Part shown: positions 60,095-64,000 of the stretch, piece after piece
How positions within the stretch are numbered: the stretch's first letter is position 1
Layout: every line of letters starts with the position of its first letter
Source of the DNA: Glandiceps talaboti
Lineage: Eukaryota > Hemichordata > Enteropneusta > Spengelidae
Direction: 5' to 3'
DNA: 64,000 nt
NCBI RefSeq assembly: GCF_964340395.1
Contig: NC_135551.1
Location: forward strand, 11,825,379-11,889,378
The notes under the pieces: model-generated
What the model was told of the DNA's origin: nothing
The model's database searches: none
Seen by the model: only the letters and a program-made list of their open reading frames with translations
Program-made: the position numbers and the translations under genes

Positions 60095-60993
60095 GTATAA
60101 GAGATTGTGTGCCAGTATTGACTTTTGAACTCACAACTTATACAAGTAAATTTCACAACTAACTCTGAAAGATGAAAAGTGATTAAATGTTGACTATTTG
60201 CTTCTTTCATAGAATGGTTCTATTCTTGATGGTTTAACTCTTTGGAAACGTAATGTAGATAAGAGATTTGAAGGCATAGAGGATTGTATCATCTGTTTCT
60301 CTGTCATCCATGGCAGTAATTGTTCTCTGCCAAGACTCACTTGTAGAACCTGTAAGAAGAAATTCCACTCAGAATGTCTGGTAAGTTTGACCTCATCAAT
60401 TTCTTACTCTGAGGTTTTAGTTAATGTTAATACTTCTGATTGAAAGAGAAAGTTCAGAAAACTAAGATTTGTATTGTAGTTGTCAACTTTTTATGGTTAG
60501 CTCTGCTCTTGGTCTGGATATATCACAAACAAATTGCCAAAATATTATCGTGAAGAAAACCTACCACACTGTGTCTTATTTCAGAGTAGACAATAGACAC
60601 TTCTCGTTTAGGATGATGTTGTTCTATTGACAATGTTTTCAAATGAATGCAGATACACACATTTTTTCACACTCATACAAAGTCCTTCTGTTTAAACTTT
60701 TAGCAAGTGGAACAGTACAATATAGTTACTTTACAAATTTGAAATGAATGCAATGTTTTAATCCGTCTAGTACGGACCTTGATCACGCAATTATTTAATT
60801 ATTCAGTGTTAATGTTTCTTTGAACTGGAAGCCAACACACACCAACCAATATCTCAACTTCCAGTATATTGTACCGTCCTATTGATTCTTGGAACCATGA
60901 ACAATATATTCTCCATTGACATTTCCTTTACAGTACAACTGGTTTAGTACCAGTAACCAGTCCACATGTCCAGCATGTAGAAATCTTTTCTAA
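24196..60993 (+). CDS. LTN1: Listerin, E3 ubiquitin ligase of ribosome quality control (exons 2-30)
   Basis: Listerin binds 60S subunits carrying stalled nascent chains and ubiquitinates the chain through its C-terminal RING. Exons (all AG/GT, phases consistent): 24196-24396, 25104-25202, 25729-25959, 26632-26684, 27547-27727, 28773-28946, 29445-29635, 30232-30379, 30960-31838, 32715-32898, 33386-33543, 37557-37638, 37834-37984, 38366-38579, 39486-39821, 46001-46134, 46682-46795, 47375-47517, 49082-49217, 49647-49791, 50450-50651, 52737-52974, 53780-53848, 56283-56469, 57052-57211, 57855-57987, 58963-59254, 60213-60380, 60934-60993. Total 5463 nt, 1820 residues, close to vertebrate listerin (about 1770-1810). 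The start [14 protein letters not shown] and [19 protein letters not shown] match the conserved N-terminus; the middle is helical-repeat sequence; the end is RWD plus RING. Exon 1 (about 14 residues with ATG) was not found upstream. Confidence 0.93.
26455..26630. repeat. 19-bp tandem repeat ending at the LTN1 exon 5 acceptor
   Basis: About nine units of TATTGTTTTACTTTGATTC run up to TATTTTATTGCAG at 26631. The T-rich units act as an extended polypyrimidine-like tract for exon 5, which is only 53 nt long. Confidence 0.85.
26884..27060. repeat. Dispersed repeat, inverted partner at 54236-54395
   Basis: CACACAATTTCTAGTG, CACCAAAATTTGGTGTTCCC and TCTTACTATGTGGTGACT are found as reverse complements around 54280-54350. 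It ends in CACTAGAGGGCACAC. It lies within LTN1 intron 5; non-coding. Confidence 0.65.
27950..28360. mobile_element. Foldback (MITE-like) element, arms about 115 bp
   Basis: CTAAAACATTGAGGGAT at 27952 pairs with ATCCCTCGATGTTTTAG ending at 28357. The arms continue inward through CACATTTTATGTTCCC, AGATAGATAAGAAACAG and CCACAGACCACTC on the left and their complements on the right. The centre (28080-28240) is non-coding. It lies in LTN1 intron 6. Confidence 0.75.
28925..29290. repeat. Degenerate tandem copies of LTN1 exon 7 donor region
   Basis: The true junction is TCCATCACT|GTAAGT at 28946. Diverged units of 60-90 bp repeat the order: exon-like end, GTAAGCTGTTGTAAATAGACC, CCAAATAAACACTGCCCTCA, TGTGATAGTGT. 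The copy at 29220 keeps TCCATCACTGTAAGC almost intact. Confidence 0.7.
30330..30575. repeat. Three tandem copies of LTN1 exon 9 end and donor
   Basis: The exon end CATCTCATTTTAGACCAG|GTAAAC (30379) reappears as CAGCTCATTTTAGACTAG|GTAAAC (30472) and TATCTCACTCTGGACTAG|GGTCC (about 30569), with units of about 93-97 bp. The copies contain TAG just before the junction. The second copy keeps a usable GT; the third does not clearly. Confidence 0.75.
30710..30850. repeat. Short tandem repeat, 33-45 bp units
   Basis: Four units of TAGCCTCGGGGAGGTTGAAA plus TACAAATTTGTTG, some with an extra TATGACAAATT piece. It lies 110 bp before the exon 10 acceptor. Confidence 0.75.
30960..31838 (+). CDS. LTN1: LTN1 exon 10, large central exon
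   Basis: This is the longest exon (879 nt, 293 codons, phase 0-0), opening [19 protein letters not shown] and closing [11 protein letters not shown] before GTAATT. It holds the less conserved acidic/linker region (EDVSD-like, about 31380 and 31560-31610) between helical repeats. The internal ATG at 31053 is not a separate start, because the frame is open from the acceptor. Confidence 0.9.
31912..31961. repeat. (GTTTT)n microsatellite
   Basis: About nine TTTTG units, 75 bp after the exon 10 donor. Confidence 0.9.
33504..34690. repeat. 50-bp minisatellite copied from LTN1 exon 12/donor junction, about 23 copies
   Basis: The unit is GATGTCATCAGTAACTTCTT, CCATGCCCTTCAGGTTAGTA, ATAGATTTGT. Its first 33 bp equal the real end of exon 12 (GATGTCATCAGTAACTTCTTCCATGC...CTTCAG, ending 33543), and GTTAGT is the real donor. 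The copies therefore present about 22 further exon-end|GT junctions downstream. Fifty bp is not a multiple of three, so use of a later donor would usually shift frame. Confidence 0.95.
34905..37197. repeat. Minisatellite, 37-bp unit, about 62 copies, with higher-order pattern
   Basis: The unit is AGAACCATTGCCAAATTTCT then ACTCCATAGTCTGTGAT. In the first third every third unit has TTGAGAAATT in place of TTGCCAAATT, giving a 111-bp higher-order repeat; later units are mostly the GCC type, with scattered CTTCATAG variants. It fills most of LTN1 intron 12 together with the preceding 50-bp array. No exon-derived sequence was recognised in it. Confidence 0.95.
38366..38579 (+). CDS. LTN1: LTN1 exon 15 with Asp-rich low-complexity tract
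   Basis: The exon begins in phase 2 (AG|T) and encodes [27 protein letters not shown] trinucleotide run then gives about 15 Asp/Asn residues, followed by [19 protein letters not shown]. The repeat stays in frame and is probably length-variable. Listerins often have acidic loops here, so it is likely tolerated. Confidence 0.85.
38580..39485. other. LTN1 intron 15, no feature seen
   Basis: 906 bp of AT-rich intron without a supported gene, tandem repeat or strong inverted repeat. A-runs occur at 38988 and T-runs at 39282. Confidence 0.5.
41399..41757. mobile_element. Nested foldback element inside the transposon
   Basis: Arms of about 60 bp: 41399-41466 (CGATCATCTCCACTCACTAC inner end) and 41697-41757 (AGTGAGTGGAGATGATTGTG inner end) are imperfect complements with about 230 bp between. 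It lies in the third transposase intron. Confidence 0.65.
41808..41865. terminator. Strong hairpin between the two convergent transposon genes
   Basis: CATGGAGTTGAGCAGGTGTC plus CTCTTAC pairs with GTAAGAGGACACCTACTCAA plus CTCCATG across a 5-base loop, giving 26 of 27 paired positions. It lies in the last transposase intron and about 290 bp beyond the YqaJ stop. It may shape 3' ends or be another tiny foldback insertion; the terminator label is a guess. Confidence 0.4.
42152..45798 (-). pseudogene. SWIM zinc finger and YqaJ-type nuclease of the transposon, frameshifted
   Basis: Reverse-strand exons: 45798-45520, 44992-44758, 44354-44213 and 42925-42152, with GT/AG borders. The last exon (257 codons) has the YqaJ exonuclease core: [24 protein letters not shown] (E109), LGGTPDG (D144), MECKCP (E157, K159) and [13 protein letters not shown], all expected catalytic residues. 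Exon 1 ends in NCSCKAG and exon 2 begins with GHCS, then in another frame [17 protein letters not shown]: a SWIM finger broken by a 2-bp loss near 44975. The ATG at 45798 (GGCGGC after it, good context) is in a different frame from the exon 1 body ([14 protein letters not shown]), implying a second shift near 45715-45722. The nuclease part is intact and could still be translated alone. Confidence 0.8.
45520..45798 (-). pseudogene. First exon of the YqaJ/SWIM gene
   Basis: Donor GTAAGT follows position 45520. The first ATG inside the transposon on this strand with good context is at 45798. The long frame that ends in CSCKAG extends back past the transposon end (45898) without any ATG inside the element, so it cannot be the whole authentic N-terminus. 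A 1-nt insertion or 2-nt deletion near 45720 would join the ATG frame ([11 protein letters not shown]) to it. Confidence 0.5.
46380..46602. repeat. (TG)n microsatellites in LTN1 intron 17
   Basis: TG runs at 46381-46414 and 46566-46600, with GTGCG/GTGCA-rich sequence between. The reverse-strand His/Thr-rich ORFs are artefacts. Confidence 0.9.
47505..48185. repeat. 43-bp minisatellite copied from LTN1 exon 19/donor junction, about 15 copies
   Basis: The unit is TCAGTATCAGGTAGGTGTTA, TGGTTTGAAATGTTATAGTG, TAG. TCAGTATCAG is the true exon 19 end (47517) and GTAGGT the true donor. Late units have a shorter ATCATAGTCTATCAG form that still keeps TATCAG|GTAGGT. Confidence 0.95.
48270..49150. repeat. 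Tandem copies of LTN1 exon 20 acceptor and first half, about 8 units of 106 bp
   Basis: The unit is AAATTTATCTATTTTGTCAT, ACTTAG|GTAGTCTTACTACC, then AATAAATGCTTCYAGCARGA and TACAAACCTCACCAAAG. The last copy (acceptor 49081, GTAGTCTTGGTGCC) continues as the true exon 20. Earlier copies repeat acceptor plus about 65 nt of exon; several contain TTCTAG, which is an in-frame stop in the exon frame. They behave as pseudo-exon starts without their own donors. Confidence 0.9.
49735..50170. repeat. 78-bp in-frame copies of LTN1 exon 21 end and donor, about 5 units
   Basis: The true end is CACTGGGATTTCATGATGTG...ATATATTCAG|GTATGT (49791). Copies at about 49866-49890, 49944-49965, 50030 and 50110 keep TATTCAG|GTAYGT. 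The first units are 78 bp, a multiple of three, so the frame stays open to 50016. Use of a later donor would add repeated [15 protein letters not shown] blocks without a shift. Confidence 0.85.
50735..52232. repeat. Minisatellite, 36/40-bp units, about 40 copies
   Basis: Two unit types alternate irregularly: CATTGACTATATCACCTGTA + AGTCTGTAGTAGCAGT (36 bp) and CATTGACTATATCACCACCA + GGTAGGTCTGTAGTAGCAGT (40 bp). A larger block (about 51140-51360) recurs nearly unchanged at 51700-51995. Units carry CTGTAAGTC or CAGGTAGGT, both donor-like, 85 bp downstream of the exon 22 donor. The units are not clearly exon-derived. The 18-codon-class ORFs here are artefacts. Confidence 0.93.
52699..52736. repeat. 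(TTTG)n run forming the exon 23 polypyrimidine tract
   Basis: About eight TTTG units end in TTTCAAAG, the acceptor used by exon 23. The acceptor itself is weak (AAAG). Confidence 0.8.
52910..53215. repeat. Four tandem copies of LTN1 exon 23 end and donor
   Basis: Units of 73-75 bp: GCCATGGTGATGACACAAAA, CAAAACTGTACAAGTCACTG, CATACACACTTTTATTAAG|GTGAGT. The first is the true exon end (52974). Copies at 53050, 53122 and 53196 retain an AAGG(T/C)GAGT junction, the last with GC in place of GT. Confidence 0.85.
53340..53650. repeat. Tandem repeat of about 90-100 bp, three units
   Basis: Units contain CACAACATGTGTTGATATTT, CACTGTACAAAACAATTATT and GGATATGTGATAAAAATAAC. The middle unit carries a C-run (53507-53520). 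Confidence 0.8.
53742..53779. repeat. (TTTG)n run forming the exon 24 polypyrimidine tract
   Basis: About eight TTTG units lead directly into TTTTCAG at 53779, the exon 24 acceptor. This is the same arrangement as exon 23. Confidence 0.85.
54543..55372. repeat. Minisatellite, 54-bp unit, about 15 copies
   Basis: The unit is AAAATCACCTTCCATATACA, TGTAAATGTACAGTACTTGT, ATAATGGGCATAAT. Because 54 is a multiple of three, long ORFs with an 18-residue period appear on both strands (up to 279 codons); they have no start context, splice support or family match and are not annotated as genes. It lies in LTN1 intron 24. Confidence 0.95.
55458..56270. mobile_element. Full copy of the GTCCCCGC dispersed element with internal 151-bp units
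   Basis: The left end is TAGTCCCCGCCGGACGAAGT at 55458, then GACGGGGACTTATGG and a (CTGTCCG)n-like segment. About three 151-bp units (GGTATTAGGACAGTGTTCTA) follow, then a right block with AGCGGGGACTA at 56235-56245 and TGTCATTCTC...GACTTGTTA. GTCCCCGC and GCGGGGAC form short inverted ends with TA outside. It is non-coding and ends 13 bp before the exon 25 acceptor. Truncated relatives lie at 6868-7805 and 15735-16212. Confidence 0.75.
56618..56648 (+). repeat. Short stray copy of LTN1 exon 25 sequence
   Basis: ACTACTATTCATTAGCATAT plus TTGTT matches the coding segment ACTACTACTCATTAGCATAT plus TTGTT (56398-56423), 150 bp downstream of the exon 25 donor. It is too short to be functional. Confidence 0.65.
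56695..56968. repeat. Repeats of ACATGTAC palindrome
   Basis: Two blocks (56700-56795 and 56868-56968) are built from CATGTACACC-like decamers around the palindrome ACATGT/GTACATGTAC. Between them, 56830-56863 copies the exon 26 acceptor region. Confidence 0.75.
56828..56864 (+). repeat. Decoy copy of the LTN1 exon 26 acceptor region
   Basis: TTTTCTGAAATCTTTATTGA plus CTAATTCAGAGCTC matches the true acceptor TTTCTGAAATTTTTATTGAC plus TAG|TTGAGAGCT at 57029-57061, about 199 bp upstream. The AG of the copy has moved to TTCAG. Confidence 0.65.
57975..58245. repeat. Two copies of LTN1 exon 27 end and donor, about 160 bp
   Basis: The true junction TATGTTGACAA|GTAAGTCA (57987) recurs as TATGTTGACAA|GTAAGTCA at about 58149, followed in both by AATAATACATTNTTGTACCA and ACCATGACCAA, then an ACGAGTA segment. 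The spacer contains ACGAGTAACGTTTCGCCAGT. Confidence 0.8.
58316..58702. repeat. Minisatellite, 48-bp unit, 8 copies
   Basis: The unit is AATCATGGTGAAATGTCATT, TCTTGCTCCCAACCATCATA, ATTGTCCT. The 16-residue-period ORFs (up to 152 codons) arise because 48 is a multiple of three; they are intronic (LTN1 intron 27) and not supported as genes. Confidence 0.95.
58963..60993 (+). CDS. LTN1: LTN1 exons 28-30: RWD-like and RING domains
   Basis: Exon 28 (58963-59254) encodes [28 protein letters not shown] and [13 protein letters not shown], the RWD-type fold preceding the RING. Exon 29 (60213-60380) encodes [16 protein letters not shown] and the first six zinc ligands: CIIC, then TCRTC and FHSEC. Exon 30 (60934-60993) encodes [19 protein letters not shown] with the last CPAC pair and the stop. 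All eight ligands are present, so the ligase domain looks functional. The final exon has a second copy 83 bp downstream. Confidence 0.93.
59245..59425. repeat. Two copies of LTN1 exon 28 donor region
   Basis: ATCAG|GTCAGTAGTCAAGT at 59250 recurs at about 59350, both followed by TGGCTTTTATTTGCCCATA and CTTCCTCTACAGCCA. The unit is about 100 bp. Confidence 0.85.
59430..59610. repeat. Single-arm relative of the 21270-21765 foldback
   Basis: It shares GGGTTCTGGAGATTCATTTC, TTGCTATGGGCTATTGCATC and CATGGGAGTCAGCAGAAATA with the arms of the long foldback. No opposite arm is nearby. Confidence 0.65.
60058..60094. repeat. (GATT)n microsatellite
   Basis: About nine TGAT/GATT units, 120 bp before the exon 29 acceptor. 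Confidence 0.9.
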
Positions 60994-61076
60994 GATTGAA
61001 GATGTTGTAAAATTGAAAATGCTGTGACATTTTTGTGACACACTTAAAGTAACACCATTGATATTCTTCTTTGCAG

Positions 61077-61136
61077 TACACATGGTTTAGCACCAGTAAC
61101 CAGTCCACATGTCCAGCATGTAGAAATCTCTTCTAA
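61077..61136 (+). CDS. LTN1: LTN1 alternative last coding exon (duplicate of exon 30)
   Basis: This is a second full copy of the 60-nt terminal exon with its own TTTGCAG acceptor at 61076. It encodes [19 protein letters not shown] and a TAA; the first copy encodes [19 protein letters not shown]. The copies differ at 4 of 60 nt, of which one changes the protein (N to T at residue 2). Either splice completes the RING with CPAC. The intervening 83 bp contains the first copy's 3' flank and a T-rich acceptor tract. Confidence 0.85.
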   Translation, partial: YTWFSTSNQSTCPACRNLF

Positions 61137-61620
61137 GCTAGATGAGGATATTTACATGAAATGAAGGATTTTATATGAAATGAAGAAAGAAAAACCTGTA
61201 TCCTGGAATTATTAGAGATCAGAAATGAATTGTATAATCAGAATCTTTAACTAAAATGTATCATCAGGTCTTTCCTTCAAATGACTGTCTTCAAGTGATG
61301 AGGTCAAATTTTATGTATTTTAATGTTTAGGATAATATGTCAATTTTTTCTCAGATATTGCAAACTTCCTTCAGACAGACATGTTATTTTAAATTGTACT
61401 AGATGAGTGCTTTGCAAATTGTGTGGACTGTGAAATCTGAGAGATTAACTTTATCGTATGTTTTAAATTTGAACATCAGAATGACCACTGGCATTGATTT
61501 ACATTGACATTTGACCTGCAAGTAATAAACATTTCTTTGGACAAACAAAAACATAAGTGGATGAAATGAGTACGAGAATATCAACACTCACCTGTATAAA
61601 TAAATAAAAGTGAATTTGAA
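61137..61620 (+). other. LTN1: LTN1 3' UTR with polyadenylation signals
   Basis: After the last stop there is AT-rich non-coding sequence with AATAAA at 61524-61529 and overlapping AATAAA at 61599-61608. Either would end the transcript about 0.4-0.5 kb past the stop. Confidence 0.65.
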
Positions 61621-62480
61621 ATGATCACACACACACCAATGTCTAGCAGTTTCTTATTTTTATTGTATTCTCACAAGTCTTCTAAATCTACAATATGCTC
61701 CTAAAGTTATTACAAAGTAAAATATTTCTCTAGTCATATAACAAAATGTGATAAACACTTAGATCTGTTAATTAGGTAAGGATGAGTCTCCTGGTAAGTT
61801 CTGGACAGCCATCTGATTGCTTGGAATTCACATTGGCATATACAAAATTAAAGTTATTTTTTTTTTACTGTATTAATCTTCTTTACAATTTAACAAAGTA
61901 TTCAGAAAAAACAAAAATAATATTCATTATGAAGGAAATATTGAAGTGAATACACTGACATGATTTGCCTGCTTGAGGAAAATAAATGTATGAATGAAAA
62001 ACATGCCAATGTTGTTGTAGCACAACTGTACAGTTTATGTACAGATTCATCCCTGTTGTTACCTATGCAATGTAAACCATTGACTTACTTCAGTTAAAAG
62101 CAATTATATCTTTCTTTGTTTACTTTGGTGATTATATAGATTATTTCAATGTTGATCTCTTTGTATTATCAACCACATTGTCTTTGCCATCTATACCATC
62201 ATTTAATTGGCTGTTGCTATGGACACAATCTTGTTGCTAACCATTTGGTATTAGACATTTTTTGAGTCAATTCATGTGCCTATCAAAAAATGTTATCTTT
62301 GCAAATATACTGCCATTTGACTGTTGCTAAGGCCATGGTCATTGTCATTTGGGCTAGTTGTGTCAATATTATCTCCAGAACAACTGTGGAAACATACCAT
62401 CAAATTTAGTCCCATCCATACTTAATATACATATTACTGATGAGATCATCATTTGCTGAATAATTCATCTATAAACCCCT
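61621..62480. other. Intergenic, nothing recognised
   Basis: AT-rich sequence without a supported exon or repeat array; a T-run at 61858. Confidence 0.4.
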
Positions 62481-62846
62481 AGAAATATAAAAAATGACAT
62501 TTCAGCCCATTCTGCTTTACAGTTATTGAATTAAGATTTTTGACTGAAATGACTCATTTTTATGCCTAATTTGCATATCACAGATGGGATCACCACATCA
62601 TGAACAGTCCTTCATCTACACATATCAAAGAATATCCTTACCAACTTTCAGACCAATCTGACATCTGGCAGACAATTTGGGGGTTTATTGGGATGTTATA
62701 TTTTTAACCAAAAATCACACTTTTTACCCTAAGAACATACCTATTGTGTGATCATTTTCATTTGAACAAAATCCCAACTAGACATCTAATGCAATATCCC
62801 CATCAAGTATCAAAATAACCTGCGCACCAGTTTTTGAGTTTAAGTT

Positions 62847-62885
<39 letters not shown>

Positions 62886-62945
62886 TCACTATGCCTTTAG
62901 CACTATTAAACTAAACCCTATATTACAGTTGCACTAAAATAAACC
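62480..62945 (-). repeat. Inverted copy of the dispersed (TG)n-bearing repeat
   Basis: Read on the - strand it begins near 62945 with CACTAAAATAAAC/TTTAGTGCAACTGTAATA-like sequence, then GCTAAAGGCATAGTG, (GT)n (62849-62882 as AC on +), and diverged ATCCCATC/TGATATGCAAATTA units to about 62560. This order mirrors 19740-20340. Confidence 0.65.
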
Positions 62946-63700
62946 CCTGATGAACCCCTATACATGTAATACTGAAAAGTCTAACTAACAAATGGCTTCT
63001 GCTATTGAAAACCTTACTCTATGCCTTGTATTACATTCACTTTTGTATTTAGTTTTGACAAATGTTGTACAGAGGAGTAAACATATAAGATAAAGTTTGA
63101 TGCAAATTATACTATTTTCAACAATGTCAAACTGTTATAGTTGGTTTTTAATATGCAACTATTAAAGCACTACAATATCTAGTATTTCAAAAGATAAATG
63201 GAAGTAATTTTAAATCTACACTAGCTACATCTGGGACATTTTTACATCAAGCAACATAAGATAATACTAGCTAAGACTAGTATTCACCAATAATTGTTTA
63301 GTTACTTAGGAAATGACATTGTACCTAATAGTGGTTGACTTTATCCATATACATGTATACCTGGAGTAAAGTGACAGGCTTAAATCTTGAGTAGTGAAAA
63401 CTTACTTTTCAATCATGTTAGTCTGACTTGGTTCGATACTTATATATGGGTGTGCTTATCAGGTATATAAGGGTCCCAAAATTGACAAAGTGAGAATAAA
63501 AGTTCTCAATGCTCACTTTTGCATTTCCATATATTCAATATCCAGTCGCAAGCTATGCCATGTAATTTCAGTCACAGCAATTGCCATGGATTCTTTCTAA
63601 AAATGGTCTCACTGCAACTAGTGTATCTAAAATCTTTCTATAAAGCAAACATAGATCAGAAAAGTGAATGTCATCCACTGACTATCATATTTAGTTTTCT
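62946..63700. other. Intergenic, nothing recognised
   Basis: No supported gene or array. One 66-codon ORF (63519-63719) lacks any recognisable motif. Confidence 0.4.
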
Positions 63701-64000
63701 GATTATAACATTGGTGTAAAACATGTGTACATGACTTTGTATAAAGTACACACCAGAAAAATTTCATTCACTGGACTATCACATTTAGTTAGTTATTCTG
63801 ATTATAACATTGGTGTAAAACATGTGTACATGACTTTGTATAAAGTACACACCAGAAAAATTTCACCCACTGGACTATCACATTTAGTTAATTATTCTGA
63901 TTATAACATCGGTGTAAAACATGTGTACATCACTACATGACTTTGTATAAAGTACACACCAGACAAATTTCATCCACTAGACTATCACATTTAGTTAGTT
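63690..64000. repeat. Tandem repeat of about 99 bp, three units, continuing past the window
   Basis: The unit is ATTATAACATTGGTGTAAAA, CATGTGTACATGACTTTGTA, TAAAGTACACACCAGAAAAA, TTTCAT...ACTATCACATTTAGTTA. Copies start near 63700, 63799 and 63898; the third has an extra CACTACATGA piece. Confidence 0.9.

Overview
This window is AT-rich nuclear DNA from an animal. Evidence: GT-AG spliced genes, a non-LTR retrotransposon, a THAP-domain DNA transposon, long intronic minisatellites and many foldback (MITE-like) elements. It contains no bacterial-type gene organisation. The repeat content and the retrotransposon suggest a marine invertebrate, either a lophotrochozoan or an invertebrate deuterostome. 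I cannot fix the phylum from sequence alone.

Layout. 1-2270: a truncated non-LTR retrotransposon (reverse transcriptase ORF and TAA-repeat tail) lying against a broken gene fragment (2274-2683). 2700-10660: no recognisable gene; foldback elements, a 151-bp tandem family and a 59-bp minisatellite. 10670-14903: the last three exons of an unidentified single-pass membrane protein on the + strand. 15240-24190: intergenic or intron-1 sequence full of repeats, including a stray partial copy of a downstream LTN1 exon. 24196-60993: nearly the whole coding region of LTN1 (listerin), the E3 ubiquitin ligase of ribosome-associated quality control. I reconstructed 29 exons; their phases agree throughout, giving 5463 nt or 1820 codons plus stop. 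Only the short first exon with the ATG was not found. 61137-64000: 3' UTR, polyadenylation signals and dispersed repeats.

LTN1 intron 16 holds a complete but decayed DNA transposon (about 40007-45898) with 13-bp inverted ends and a TA duplication. It carries two convergent genes: a THAP plus DDE transposase (+) with one in-frame stop, and a SWIM plus YqaJ-nuclease protein (-) with two apparent frameshifts. This gene pair matches the ISL2EU superfamily.

The most unusual feature is the repeat architecture. At many exon ends (about ten 5' splice sites and three 3' splice sites in the two host genes) the exon/intron junction itself has been copied in tandem, from two copies up to about fifty. 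Each array therefore contains a series of decoy splice sites next to the real one. In one case the duplicated piece is the complete last coding exon of LTN1, which gives two alternative RING C-termini.
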